Position numbers and translations under genes: made by a program
Notes under the pieces: generated by a model
What the model was told of the DNA's origin: nothing
Database searches by the model: none
The model's input: the letters and a program-made list of their open reading frames with translations, nothing else
Assembly: GCA_963768715.1 (NCBI GenBank)
Contig: CAVYJC010000007.1
Location: forward strand, 62,001-126,000
Reading direction: 5' to 3'
Length of the DNA stretch: 64,000 nt
From: DATKEJ01 sp963768715
GTDB taxonomy: Bacteria; Bacteroidota; Rhodothermia; Rhodothermales; DATKEJ01
Shown: positions 44,198 through 53,768 of the stretch, piece by piece
Layout of the letters: each line of letters starts with the position of its first letter
Position numbering within the stretch: position 1 is the first letter of the stretch

Positions 44198-44904
44198 CGC
44201 TCACGGCGCATCAACCCGGATATCTTCCCTGGCTCGGGCTCTTCCACAAAATGGGGCTCGCGAACGAATTCGTCTTGTTCGACGGCGTGCAATACGAGCC
44301 GAAGGGATTCGACAACCGAAATCGTATTCGGTCCGGCGAGGGATGGATGTGGCTGACCGTGCCGGTCCTGCGCAAGGGCCATCGTAACATCCCGATCGAA
44401 GAAATTGAGGTCAATGAAACGCTTCCCTGGCGAAGGAAGCACTGGAAGGCGATTTCGTCCACCTATGCGGGCGCGCCTTTCTTTTCGCGATACGCAGATT
44501 TCCTGGAGGCCGCCTATGCCCGGGAATGGAAGACGCTCGTCGAATTGAACGAACACCTCTTGCGATGGCTCGTCGGAGAGCTTGGCCTGCAGGTCACACT
44601 ACGGCGCGCTTCGTCGCTTGGCCTGGAGGGATCCGGGTCGGAGCGAGTTCTCGACATGTGCGTTAAGACCGGCGCTCAGGCGTACATTTTCGGGAAGCAC
44701 GGTCGATCCTACGCCGATCTGGACGCTTTCATCGATGCCGGTGTCGAGGTATTCTTCCAGGACTACAACCATCCAAAATATGCGCAGGTACACGGCGAGC
44801 CGTTCGTGGCGGATCTTTCTGTAATCGATCTCCTTTTCAACCACGGAGAAAGCTCGCTCGACATTATCATGAGCGGGAATCTCCGAAGCCTGTACCCAAA
44901 GTAG
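44194..44904 (+). CDS. WbqC-family protein
   Basis: A 236-residue protein. It begins MTLTAHQPGYLPWLGLFHKM, the WbqC family hallmark (HQPxYLPW), followed by NRNRIRS and WLTVPVL. The family occurs in polysaccharide biosynthesis loci and is proposed to act as an amino-sugar transferase or acyl-type enzyme; the reaction is not firmly known. The start overlaps the Nudix stop by four bases; the frame's far upstream part shadows the Nudix gene. Twelve bases separate it from the KDPG aldolase gene. Confidence 0.9.
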   Translation: MTLTAHQPGYLPWLGLFHKMGLANEFVLFDGVQYEPKGFDNRNRIRSGEGWMWLTVPVLRKGHRNIPIEEIEVNETLPWRRKHWKAISSTYAGAPFFSRYADFLEAAYAREWKTLVELNEHLLRWLVGELGLQVTLRRASSLGLEGSGSERVLDMCVKTGAQAYIFGKHGRSYADLDAFIDAGVEVFFQDYNHPKYAQVHGEPFVADLSVIDLLFNHGESSLDIIMSGNLRSLYPK

Positions 44905-44916
44905 ATTTATACCAAT

Positions 44917-45585
44917 ATGTCCATTTCAAGAGCCGAGATCGTCCAACAAGTCATTGAAGAGGGGGTCGTTGCCGTCATTCGCCTGCCGGATCCCGGCATG
45001 CTCCCTTCGGTCATCGAAGCGATTGCCGCCGGAGGCGTACGAGCCATTGAAATAACCCTCACCGTTCCGGGTGCGATCGAGCAGATCGCGATGGCCCGCG
45101 ACCGCTTTGGCGACCGGATACTCCTGGGCGTGGGGAGCGTTCTCGATCGAGAAGCAACCACCGCGGCCGTTCAGGCCGGCGCTCGTTTTGTCGTGAGTCC
45201 GATTTTCAGGGATGAAGTCGTATCGACAGCCCACGAGCTGGGCGTACCGGCCTTCCCCGGCGCCTTTACGCCGACAGAGATTGCCACGGCCGTCCGCGCC
45301 GGCGCCGACATCGTCAAGGTTTTCCCCGCCGACATCGTCGGAATGCCGTTTTTCAAGGCCGTTCGCGCCCCAATGCCTGATTTGAAGCTGATGCCCACCG
45401 GCGGAGTGAGCCTGACGAATGCCGGGGAATGGCTGGCAGCCGGCGCCTGCGCCGTCGGCATCGGCAGCGCCCTCGTAACGAAGAAAGCGGTCGCCGAATC
45501 CGATTTCGCCCAATTGGAAGAGAACGCTCGCATCGTTCGCGAAAACATCGATTCGTACCGCGCGGGCAAGAAGGCGGGTTCATGA
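44917..45585 (+). CDS. eda: 2-keto-3-deoxy-6-phosphogluconate (KDPG/KHG) aldolase
   Basis: A 222-residue protein. Catalytic Glu45 (IEITL) and Schiff-base Lys134 (VKVFPA) are in place, with GAFTPTE and LMPTGGV phosphate-binding segments. It cleaves KDPG to pyruvate and glyceraldehyde-3-phosphate, the last step of hexuronate, alginate or Entner-Doudoroff catabolism. Its TGA overlaps the ATG of the downstream heparinase-like lyase gene (ATGA), a strong link between polymer cleavage and uronate breakdown. KDG kinase is not in the window. Confidence 0.94.
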   Translation: MSISRAEIVQQVIEEGVVAVIRLPDPGMLPSVIEAIAAGGVRAIEITLTVPGAIEQIAMARDRFGDRILLGVGSVLDREATTAAVQAGARFVVSPIFRDEVVSTAHELGVPAFPGAFTPTEIATAVRAGADIVKVFPADIVGMPFFKAVRAPMPDLKLMPTGGVSLTNAGEWLAAGACAVGIGSALVTKKAVAESDFAQLEENARIVRENIDSYRAGKKAGS

Positions 45586-47936
45586 GAATCATACTGCTCG
45601 CCGGTATTACGCTGTTCGGACTTCTCCCTCGTCCCGCAAACGCCCAGCCGGACGCGCCCTGGCTCCCCCGCTTCGTCCAGGCCCTCGACTCGACAAGCGT
45701 CGTTGCGGAACGGATCAGGGAACTGGGACCTGACGCCTCCGACGAAGCCATCATTGCCACGGCGGCAGCCTATTTCCGAACCCGCAACGACCCGATCGAC
45801 CTGTGGGTGATACCCATGTCGGAACCGGCCACTGCGGAGGACATCGAGCGAGCGGACAAGGCGGTCGATCACGTCATTACCGATCGTTCCGGATCGGTGC
45901 AATTCGGAGACCACCTGCCGTGGTTTGACGCGCCTGTGAAGATGGGCACCCTCTCTCGGTTCCCACACTTCGACTACCTCGCCCGGGCCTACACGTCGAC
46001 GCGCGACGAGCGGTACGCAGAGGCTATGGTGCGCGACATGCTCGACTTCGTGGAACACGTGCCCCTCGCGAAATCGGAGGCATACCACGTACAGATCGCT
46101 CCGAACGTGAATCCTTGGAACTGGGTGCTGCTCCAGTGGCGCGTGAAACGATGGATCGACGCGCTGGCGCATCTGCGCGACTCGCCGTCCCTTTCCGACG
46201 CCGACCTGCTTCGAATTCTTCTTTACATGTGGGATGAGGTGGACTGGCTCGAGCCGCGGAAAGTGCTGGGACTTCATAACGGAACCCTGGGCAACATCTC
46301 GGCGATTCTCTACGCATCGCTTCACTATCCGGAAGCAGCGAGTGCCGCCGGATGGCAGCGAGACGCCACGGCTTTCTTCGAGGCTTTCCTGGACTTCGCC
46401 TTCTACCCCAAGGAGTTCTCAATCGAGCTTACACTGGGCTACTCGGAGGGAACGCTGCTGATGTGTCTTTCCATGTTCGAAGCGATGCCCGATTCACCCG
46501 CGAAGCGCCGGATCTCGAGCAAGCTCGAAGCAATCGTGGATGCTCATGTCGGCGTTATGAAACCCGACAGGGGCCTTCCGCGATATGGAGATAACGGCGT
46601 CTACGACATCTCAGATCGGGTCCTCCGCCGGAGCGCGAGACTGTTCGGGCGCGATGATCTCGAACGGCTCGCAGACGAACCTTACAATCCTGAAGGCCTG
46701 AACGGACGGCTATCCTTCCCCTTCCATTCCAATCCGTACTACCTGAGCGGTTACTACGCCATGCGCGACGGTTGGGACGTCGACGCGCAGTACCTCTCGA
46801 TGGATGCCGGACCCTTTGGAACGAACCACCACCACGGCGACAAACTGAGCATCACCCTTTCGGCGGATGGAGCACCGTTCATCGTCGACCCGGGGACCTC
46901 TCTCTACACTTCACTGGAGCCGGGACCTCGGATCGACCTCCGCCCGGGATACCTCCACAACGTGATCACAATCGACGGCGTCGATCCGAATACAGGTTGG
47001 GACCGGCACTACGGATTCGACGTCCTCGACAACCGATGGGTGACAAATCCGACCTACGATTTCCTCGAGGGCATCTACGAGTACAGAAACAACCTCCTGG
47101 AAATCATCTGGAGGCGGAGTGTCGTCTTCATCAAGGGGGATTACTGGATCATGCTCGACGCGCTGTACGGCAGCGGTGAACACCGTGTCGAGAGCAACAT
47201 GCAGTTCATGGTAGGGAACGACGTATCCATCGAAAGCGATCGGGTCGAAGCGACGGCTCCGAACGGCGCATCACTGGATATCGTCGAGGCGCTTGGCACC
47301 GGCCTCGCGCCGCAAGTCGTCATCGGCGATACCACGTTCCCAGGGACCACATTTCTGATTCAATACCCGACGTTCGTCGACTGGACGCTCGGCGGTCGTG
47401 GGTGGGTCGGCACGTTTGGAAACGAATCGCCGCTCGATCCGGTCCGGAGTTATCCCGCACCGGCCTTGCTGCGCGCCGGAACGGTCCAGCTTCCGTTCCG
47501 ATCGGTGGCGGTCATGACTCCCTCCATCGACAGGAAGGCCCGAAAGGCGCAGGTCGAGGTGCTCGACAATACCCCGGGCGGATTCACGCTCCGGATCTCG
47601 AGCGACTCATCGACGGTCGACTGCTTCCATTGGGCGCCGTCGCCGTGGCAGAATCATCTAAAGAAACTTCCGAAGGACTCGGGATGGTGGTCCAGAACCG
47701 TCGACGACCACATCACGCGCGTCATCGTGATGAACGAAGACTCGGTCTCGGTCACATCACCGAGCGAGACCCTGACACTTTCGTTCGACGGCCCGTTCGA
47801 AGGCGTCCTCGACAGGGATGGGGATACCTGGATCGTGAAGCCGGATTCGTACAATGCCGTCCCGCCAAAAATTGTGAGGTTTGAAATGCGATCGGGTGGG
47901 AAAGCGCGGCCGGTCGAGGTGATTCGGAAGGACTGA
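45582..47936 (+). CDS. Heparinase II/III family polysaccharide lyase, second
   Basis: A 784-residue protein. The start at 45582 (MRIILLAGITLFGLLPRPAN) gives a signal peptide and overlaps the eda stop. The toroid half contains PWFDAPVKMGTLSRFPHFDY, PNVNPWNWVLLQWRVKRWID and GLHNGTLGNISAILYASLHY; the active-site motif NHHHGDKLSITL, then IVDPGTSLYT is near residue 416 and is more canonical than in the 41264 paralogue. It probably acts on uronic-acid polymers in the periplasm, releasing unsaturated sugars that feed to KDPG aldolase. Confidence 0.9.
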   Translation: MRIILLAGITLFGLLPRPANAQPDAPWLPRFVQALDSTSVVAERIRELGPDASDEAIIATAAAYFRTRNDPIDLWVIPMSEPATAEDIERADKAVDHVITDRSGSVQFGDHLPWFDAPVKMGTLSRFPHFDYLARAYTSTRDERYAEAMVRDMLDFVEHVPLAKSEAYHVQIAPNVNPWNWVLLQWRVKRWIDALAHLRDSPSLSDADLLRILLYMWDEVDWLEPRKVLGLHNGTLGNISAILYASLHYPEAASAAGWQRDATAFFEAFLDFAFYPKEFSIELTLGYSEGTLLMCLSMFEAMPDSPAKRRISSKLEAIVDAHVGVMKPDRGLPRYGDNGVYDISDRVLRRSARLFGRDDLERLADEPYNPEGLNGRLSFPFHSNPYYLSGYYAMRDGWDVDAQYLSMDAGPFGTNHHHGDKLSITLSADGAPFIVDPGTSLYTSLEPGPRIDLRPGYLHNVITIDGVDPNTGWDRHYGFDVLDNRWVTNPTYDFLEGIYEYRNNLLEIIWRRSVVFIKGDYWIMLDALYGSGEHRVESNMQFMVGNDVSIESDRVEATAPNGASLDIVEALGTGLAPQVVIGDTTFPGTTFLIQYPTFVDWTLGGRGWVGTFGNESPLDPVRSYPAPALLRAGTVQLPFRSVAVMTPSIDRKARKAQVEVLDNTPGGFTLRISSDSSTVDCFHWAPSPWQNHLKKLPKDSGWWSRTVDDHITRVIVMNEDSVSVTSPSETLTLSFDGPFEGVLDRDGDTWIVKPDSYNAVPPKIVRFEMRSGGKARPVEVIRKD

Positions 47937-48368
47937 GATATGCGGCGGACGTCACGGTCCCGTCGTCGCGCGGGCAGCGACAGCAGCCGGGGCCGAGGTG
48001 CTCGCGCGCATTGTTACAAAACGGCCCTGTCATCCCGACGGAGCTTCGTGTCGGCGAAGCGGAGCGGAGTCGCCACGAAGCGACGAGGGACCTCTCCGGG
48101 CCTGGCATAACCGCCAATCCACGAGGCGAAACCCTCGCACGGGAATAAATCCCCGTGCTACACGGTGACCCGCTGCTGAAGCAGGCTCAGATGTGCACGA
48201 TGCACACGGCAGGACCTGTGGGCCGCACCATCACTCAGCCCTGCGGAAGCAGGGCGAGATCTCGCTGTAGCACGGCTGTTTACGGCCGTGCAGGCCGATT
48301 TGCGGGTGCACCGAACCTCCACCTCGAACGTTCGTATTCGCTAGGTTCCTGCACGCAACCCCCAAATC
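47937..48368. other. Spacer with palindromic intergenic repeats
   Basis: No gene. 48025-48100 has the widespread-looking pattern gtcatcccgacggagcttcg, then gcgaagcggagcggagtcgc, suggesting a dispersed element. Hairpins gcacggg/cccgtgc (48137-48160) and gcacggc/gccgtgc (48270-48295) follow. The promoter for the plus-strand epimerase gene should lie near 48300. Confidence 0.55.
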
Positions 48369-49208
48369 ATGACCACTGGCCCCCGCATCATCCTCAATAC
48401 CATCGCCCTCGAGCCGAACCGCTGGACGGCCGACAAAGTCCCCTATTTCCGGCTTATCGATCTGCTGCCGGCGATTGCCCGGCATGGATTCGAGGCTTTG
48501 GAAATCTGGCAGTACCACGTTGACCGTCTGTCTGAATCGGAATTGGACGATCTCCGTTCCGCTATGGAATCACTCGGAATCGAGGCGCCGGTACTCGGCA
48601 TCTACCCACGACTCGACCTAGACGAGGACCAACGTCTTAAAGAGCTCTCGAACATCGAGCGGCTTCTCGACACGGCCCAGTTTCTGGGCGCCGGAATGGT
48701 CAAACTGTTCGTCGGCGCGGTGGCGAGCGGGCGTCTGGACACGAAGGGTACGGACCGATCCATCGCCTTTCTGGAAGAAATGAGCAATCTCGCCAGTGAG
48801 AGGGATATCAGGCTGACGGGCGAGACACACGCCAATACACTTTTCGACACGGTCGCATCGACCCTCCGAACTCTGGAGCGTCTCGACGCCACTCATTTTG
48901 GCGTGTGCTTCCAGCCGTATGATGCCAATCTCCCCGGAGCCATAGGAGCCTTCACAGCACTGCGCGAACGGATCTGGCACCTGCACTTTCAGGGACGAAA
49001 AGACGGCGCCATCAGTCTGCTGGAGGAAGCCGATCTGGACTACGGCAGCTACACGCGATTCGTCGCTGAGTCAGGATTCGAGGGCAACCTTTGCATCGAG
49101 TTCGTCAAAGATTGCGTCGTGGCATCACCTGAACTGCTGGATGTTGAACGGGTGCTGGCGAATGCTGTCGAGGACAGGCAATTCGTTGAGACACATCTTG
49201 GGAGATAA
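48369..49208 (+). CDS. Sugar phosphate isomerase/epimerase, second
   Basis: A 279-residue protein. TIM-barrel features: ILNTIALEPNRWTADKV, FEALEIWQYHVDRLSE, LTGETHANTLFDT, THFGVCFQPYDANLPG and HLHFQG. Glu/His/Asp metal ligands are at the ends of strands as in xylose-isomerase-like epimerases. It shares only the fold with the 38878 protein. The gene converges with cfa, with a 223-bp fold-back in between. Confidence 0.85.
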   Translation: MTTGPRIILNTIALEPNRWTADKVPYFRLIDLLPAIARHGFEALEIWQYHVDRLSESELDDLRSAMESLGIEAPVLGIYPRLDLDEDQRLKELSNIERLLDTAQFLGAGMVKLFVGAVASGRLDTKGTDRSIAFLEEMSNLASERDIRLTGETHANTLFDTVASTLRTLERLDATHFGVCFQPYDANLPGAIGAFTALRERIWHLHFQGRKDGAISLLEEADLDYGSYTRFVAESGFEGNLCIEFVKDCVVASPELLDVERVLANAVEDRQFVETHLGR

Positions 49209-49429
49209 CAGCAAACACCAAACATCAAATACCAAACTTCTGGTGGTCGGCAGCACTGAGGTCGGGCGCTGCATCACATCTAGATACTTGCGGACATCAG
49301 AACCAATCGTTTTGGTTAACTAGAACGATCGGTTCCGTCGTCCCGCACGATAAAGATGAATTCGGTGCCTGACCCAGTGACAATGCCGACCACCCGATAT
49401 TTGGTATTTGATGTTTGGTGTTTGCTGTT
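49207..49429. repeat. 223-bp imperfect fold-back with heptad ends
   Basis: The two halves are inverted copies centred at about 49318. The outer 30 bases are near-perfect (aacagcaaacaccaaacatc at the left; its complement at 49400-49429), followed inwards by ggtggtcggca on both arms, diverged matches, and a central hairpin at 49300-49335 (gaaccaatcg, then cgatcggttc). The outer parts are 7-base-period units. It starts at the stop codon of the epimerase gene and ends five bases before the cfa stop, between converging genes, so transcripts from either side would form a long stem and could terminate there. Confidence 0.85.
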
Positions 49430-49434
49430 GGACG

Positions 49435-50553
49435 CTACCTGATCGACTGATATCCTCCGACCACTCCTTTCTTCGACATCACGACCTGCCAGAGCTGGTT
49501 GGATCGCGCTCGGAAAGAGCCGGCGAAAGAGAGGAGGTAGTATTTCCACATCCGGTAGAACCGATCACCGTAGGCTGCACGGAGTGACGGCCAGTTCTTA
49601 TCGAAGTTCGCGAACCAGGCCAGCAGCGTCTTCTCGTAGTAAGCGGAGAAATTGTGCCAGTCCTCCATGACGAAAAGCCCTTCAATCGATCGACCGATCT
49701 CGGCGATCGTAGGGAGGTAGCCGTTGGGGAAGATGTATTTGTCCGTCCAGGCGTCGGGATCCTTATTCGGCTTGTTTGCCCCAATAGTGTGAAGGAGGAA
49801 TAGCCCATCGTCCTTAAGGCAGCGATCGACGACTTCCATGTACTTCCGGAAGTTCTTGGCGCCGACCGCTTCGAACATCCCTATCGAAACGATCCGATCG
49901 TAGGATCCTTGCGTATCGCGATAGTCCTCGAAACGGATCTCAACCGGAAGCCCCTTGCACAGCTCGCTTCCGAGATCGATCTGCTCGTGCGCGTTCCCGA
50001 TCCCGACGACGGACACCCCGTAGCGCTCCGCCGCAAACTTTGCAAAGCTGCCGAAGCCGCAGCCGATGTCCAGTACACGCATCCCTCGCTCGAAACCGAG
50101 CTTCCGGCAAATCAGGTCCATCTTCGCCTCCTGCGCCTCAGCCAGGGTCGTCGCTTCCTTCCAGTAGGCGCACGTGTATACCATGCGCGGATCGAGCATG
50201 ACGCGAAAGATATCGTTGCCCAGATTGTAGTGTGTGTCTGCAACCTCGACGGCGCGGTCCTTCTTCTGGCGATTGAAAAACTTTTCAGCCAGCAGCAGAC
50301 GCAGACTTTTGAACGACCTCGGGACGTACTGACGCACATCCGACACGAGAATTCGATGGATGAATTCGTCTATGTGTTCAGCGTCCCACCACCCATCCAT
50401 GTAGCTCTCGCCCAATCCGAGCGAGCCCTCACGAAGGATCCGGGAGTAGAATCCCGGGTTGTGGACGCGAATGTCCCACGACCGGTCGCCATCGACGCGG
50501 ATATCCACTTTGGCCAGGACGTCGCGTACTAATTGTTCTGTATTACTTGCCAT
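49435..50553 (-). CDS. cfa: Cyclopropane-fatty-acyl-phospholipid synthase
   Basis: A 372-residue protein. HYNLGNDIF (108-116), YTCAYW (126-131), SAM motif RVLDIGCGFGSFA (159-171), the bicarbonate-site region with FEAVGAKNF and the C-terminal YYEKTLLAW and YYLLSFAGSFRARS are all typical. It transfers methyl from SAM to unsaturated acyl chains in membrane phospholipids. The size is normal. It is monocistronic and faces the epimerase gene across the fold-back element. Confidence 0.95.
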   Translation of the reverse strand: MASNTEQLVRDVLAKVDIRVDGDRSWDIRVHNPGFYSRILREGSLGLGESYMDGWWDAEHIDEFIHRILVSDVRQYVPRSFKSLRLLLAEKFFNRQKKDRAVEVADTHYNLGNDIFRVMLDPRMVYTCAYWKEATTLAEAQEAKMDLICRKLGFERGMRVLDIGCGFGSFAKFAAERYGVSVVGIGNAHEQIDLGSELCKGLPVEIRFEDYRDTQGSYDRIVSIGMFEAVGAKNFRKYMEVVDRCLKDDGLFLLHTIGANKPNKDPDAWTDKYIFPNGYLPTIAEIGRSIEGLFVMEDWHNFSAYYEKTLLAWFANFDKNWPSLRAAYGDRFYRMWKYYLLSFAGSFRARSNQLWQVVMSKKGVVGGYQSIR

Positions 50554-50612
50554 GATTCCTCAGGGAACGTCGGCCGCGAAGACGAGGCAGCTGAAAACGC
50601 GCACGACGGGGA

Positions 50613-51845
50613 TTAGTTGTGCTCTTGCATTTGCTTGGCGACCGCCTGTACCTCCGACCAAACGCGGAGAAGGTTCTCTCCCATGACCTTTCGCACGTCG
50701 TCGTCGGAATATCCTCGTTTGAGGAGCTGGTAGATGAGGTTCGGATAGGCGGACACGTCTTTCAAACCCGTTGGAAGCGTGTCGCCGACGCCGTCGAAGT
50801 CGGATCCGATGCCGACGTGGTCGATACTCGTGAGCTTGACGGCGTGATCGATGTGATCTGCCACATCCGAAACGTCGGCGAGCGGCGCGGGGTGATCCTT
50901 TCGATACTGCTCGATATACGCCTGGGCCTCATCACTCCCCTGATCGATATTGTTTTCCTTGAAATACTTCCGGATCTCGGCGTAGGCGTTGAATCCCGAC
51001 TTGTTCGCCGCTTCCGTGAGGAAGCTGGAGCCGAAGGTGATCTGGATGACGCCGCCGTGATCTGCAAGCATCTGGATCATCTCGTCCGTCATGTTCCGCT
51101 CGAAGCCGGGCGTGAAGTATCGCGCCGAAGAATGCGATGCAATGGGAGGCGCCTCGGTAATAGCCATGACGTCGTAGAACGCCGAGTCGGACACGTGCGA
51201 AATGTCGACCATGATGCCAAGTCGGTTCATCTCGTGGACGACCTGTTCTCCGAATGGACTCAATCCGTTCCATTTCCGCTCCTCATCGTAGGACGAGTCG
51301 GAGATTTGATTCACCTTGCTGTGCGTAAGCGTGATGTAGCTGATTCCTCGATCGTGAAAATGCGTCAGCTTGGCGAGATCGACGATTGGCGCGCCGTTTT
51401 CCATCCCCATCGGGAGTGAGATCAGGCCCTTCTGAAACTGACTCCGAACGTCGGCGGGCGACTTCGCGATGGCGAATTTGTCCGGCGCATGCGTGACGAA
51501 TCCCTCAACCATGTCGATCAGCGAATCGGCAAACTCCGGCGCGCCGCCGGTCTCCTGGTATTCGGCCGGTATGTAGATGGACATGAAGGGGGCATTCAGT
51601 CCTCCTTTGACCGCACGCGGATAATCAAAATTCCCACCCTCGGCAGATTGCGAGACATCCTCCCACTTTTCTGTCATCCGATACGGCACGTCGATGTGCG
51701 TATCGACGAGAATGGCCTGGTGAGCCAGTTCTCGGGCATGCGCCATCATCGCCGCGTCGTCGGAGTTGCCGTCTTGCGCCCGTGTGGCTGTCGGCAGGAA
51801 AATGGTCGCGAGAAATAGCGTCGAGAGGAGTACGGATCGTAGCAT
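50613..51845 (-). CDS. Membrane dipeptidase (renal dipeptidase family), exported
   Basis: A 410-residue protein. The start at 51845 (MLRSVLLSTLFLATIFLPTA) gives the signal peptide. Metal site elements: DTHIDVPY, LTHFHDRGISYITLTH, IMVDISHVSD, ASHSSARYF with GFERNM, and GIGSDFDGVG. It is an M19 dipeptidase, zinc-dependent, able to hydrolyse various dipeptides including those with C-terminal D-residues. It is likely periplasmic. It is separated from cfa by 60 bp on the same strand, possibly co-expressed. Confidence 0.93.
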   Translation of the reverse strand: MLRSVLLSTLFLATIFLPTATRAQDGNSDDAAMMAHARELAHQAILVDTHIDVPYRMTEKWEDVSQSAEGGNFDYPRAVKGGLNAPFMSIYIPAEYQETGGAPEFADSLIDMVEGFVTHAPDKFAIAKSPADVRSQFQKGLISLPMGMENGAPIVDLAKLTHFHDRGISYITLTHSKVNQISDSSYDEERKWNGLSPFGEQVVHEMNRLGIMVDISHVSDSAFYDVMAITEAPPIASHSSARYFTPGFERNMTDEMIQMLADHGGVIQITFGSSFLTEAANKSGFNAYAEIRKYFKENNIDQGSDEAQAYIEQYRKDHPAPLADVSDVADHIDHAVKLTSIDHVGIGSDFDGVGDTLPTGLKDVSAYPNLIYQLLKRGYSDDDVRKVMGENLLRVWSEVQAVAKQMQEHN

Positions 51846-51954
51846 TAGATTCACGTTGCTTAGGAGGTGCGCGAGGATCGTACCCAATGTAAGAAGCTCA
51901 GGCGATTTACGCCGCCCCTGTCAGCTTGCCACGCCGCCGAACTATCGCCGATGC

Positions 51955-53757
51955 CTAACGATCGACCCACTCCCTCACGGAGAGGTTGTTGAAATCGAGA
52001 ACGCGGTGTGTCTTGCCGTAGCGGAGCTCCAGTTTCTTGCTTCCGCGATCCGCATGCATGTACGGTCCGTCGAACAGTGGCCAGTGTTCGTAATCCAGCT
52101 TCAGGCCGTCGACGGTGGGAACCTGGCCATAGGTGAACGACATTCGGTGACCCTGCAGCGACGTGTAGTCGACGGACGGAACCGAGTCCATCGACACCAT
52201 CAGGGGGAGACTCACGATCGCTCGCTTGAAGCCGTTGATGCCCTCGAACTCGGACACCGGCGCAACCTGCACCACAGCGCCATTCTTGAGTGACGCGCTG
52301 TGCAGACGCGACGATCCGTCTTCTTCAGCTTCCCAGACATACGGTGCGAGCGGATAGTAGGCTATGTACGCGTCGCCCCCGCGTGCGAAAATCCATCCCG
52401 ACTCATCTTCGAATCGCTCCTTCAGGTCACGCGAAAAGAAACCGTTGATATGAGGGTATCGCGTGCCTTCCGGGATATTGTAAAGCACGATCAGTGCATC
52501 CTCGTGCTGAAATACTTTCTCGTAGGGCGATCCGCCGGTCCACTTATCCGGCGAGTCGTAGGTCGTCTTCGACCGGACAACCCCTTCGGTGAGCCACCCT
52601 GTAATCCAGGAGAAATACATACCCAGCTCCTTGTAGGACGAGTACGGATGGATGGTGAACAGGGTGTTCTCGGCATCCTGGGGATGAGGGACAGCCCACG
52701 TTACGTCCCACGTATGCTGCTGGATCGGCTGGAGCAGCCCCCCTTGGAGAGATCCGATGGCATACTCCTTCCGCATGTAAGTCGTCTTGTAGACCGGCGC
52801 ATTCTTGACGTCGCTGAATCGCATTCTGTGCCTTGTCCGCTTCAACTCACGGTGCTCGTAGGCGACATGCCGATCGGTCGCAATGTGATAAATGATCTCC
52901 GGCGGCTCGAATCCGCTCAGAGCCAGAATGAGGTTTTCTCCACGCGGATAGAAGGTCGTGTTGCCGAACATGAGCCAGGATATGCCGGTCGACGCCGTAT
53001 GCCATTGGTTTTTCACAGGATCCGGATAGGTTCGGCTGTGTCCTCCCGTGTATAGACCGTCGAGATCCTCTGCGGCAAAATCGGAAAGAAGCCACTCCAG
53101 CATCATTCCGGCCCGGATCTTCATTTCCGGATCCTTGGCCCAGGTATACAACTGCGACATGGGGATGATGTAAACGCCGTAGTAATCGGGCGAGTCGAAC
53201 TCACCCTGACCGATGGTCGTCGTGAGATCCATCCAGGAGATGAGGTACTCTTCGGCCTCGTCGAAATTCTCCGTCGAGCTCTTTCCATTGAACCACTCGG
53301 TCCCCGGTTCATTGGGATACATCTGCGTGATGAGATACATCGCCGTGTAGTACATCGCCCAGTGGTTCTCCGTATCGCCCCGGTACGGGTGATACGTCTT
53401 CCACAACGAGCGCATGCGAGCCTGCGTGTCCGCCGGAAGGTTGTCCTTTCCGGCATACGTGACCTCGATGAACGGGTACATCCAGAACATGTCGCCGCGA
53501 GGGTCGGCCATGAGCGTATCGAGGCGTGCAACGCACCAGTCTATGTCCTTGCCACGGAAAAGCTTCGCCGCGATGTCGATGAAGCCTCCGTGCGAATAGT
53601 CATCCGCCGGCACTTGGTCGGCGAAATAGTCGATCAGACTGTCGCGCCTCGCCTGAAGGGCCTTGTGGAGGTCGTATTGCATGGACTGCGCCGGCAACTC
53701 GCCCGCGCAGAGTAACATCAGCAGCGGCAGGGCCGCCCAGAAAGTTTTCTTTGACAT
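51955..53757 (-). CDS. Large exported protein of uncharacterised family, polysaccharide-cluster type
   Basis: A 600-residue protein. The start at 53757 (MSKKTFWAALPLLMLLCAGE) gives a signal peptide. The N-terminal half is helical with toroid-like repeats (MRSLWKTYHPYRGDTENHWA, SPDYYGVYIIPMSQLYTWAK, GLYTGGHSRTYPDPVKNQ). The C-terminal half is beta-rich (YEKVFQHEDALIVLYNIPEG, SGWIFARGGDAYIAYYPLAP). The layout resembles polysaccharide lyases or toroid/sandwich glycoside hydrolases, but no catalytic motif is recognised. It starts 12 bp after the stop of a BNR protein gene on the same strand and lies near two heparinase-type lyases. Secreted hydrolase or lyase is an inference. Confidence 0.7.
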   Translation of the reverse strand: MSKKTFWAALPLLMLLCAGELPAQSMQYDLHKALQARRDSLIDYFADQVPADDYSHGGFIDIAAKLFRGKDIDWCVARLDTLMADPRGDMFWMYPFIEVTYAGKDNLPADTQARMRSLWKTYHPYRGDTENHWAMYYTAMYLITQMYPNEPGTEWFNGKSSTENFDEAEEYLISWMDLTTTIGQGEFDSPDYYGVYIIPMSQLYTWAKDPEMKIRAGMMLEWLLSDFAAEDLDGLYTGGHSRTYPDPVKNQWHTASTGISWLMFGNTTFYPRGENLILALSGFEPPEIIYHIATDRHVAYEHRELKRTRHRMRFSDVKNAPVYKTTYMRKEYAIGSLQGGLLQPIQQHTWDVTWAVPHPQDAENTLFTIHPYSSYKELGMYFSWITGWLTEGVVRSKTTYDSPDKWTGGSPYEKVFQHEDALIVLYNIPEGTRYPHINGFFSRDLKERFEDESGWIFARGGDAYIAYYPLAPYVWEAEEDGSSRLHSASLKNGAVVQVAPVSEFEGINGFKRAIVSLPLMVSMDSVPSVDYTSLQGHRMSFTYGQVPTVDGLKLDYEHWPLFDGPYMHADRGSKKLELRYGKTHRVLDFNNLSVREWVDR

Positions 53758-53768
53758 ATCAGTCGCTC

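Noticed and set aside
45171..46325. Minus-strand open frame of 384 residues
   Set aside because: Antisense shadow spanning eda and the second lyase; rich in Arg and His without motifs.
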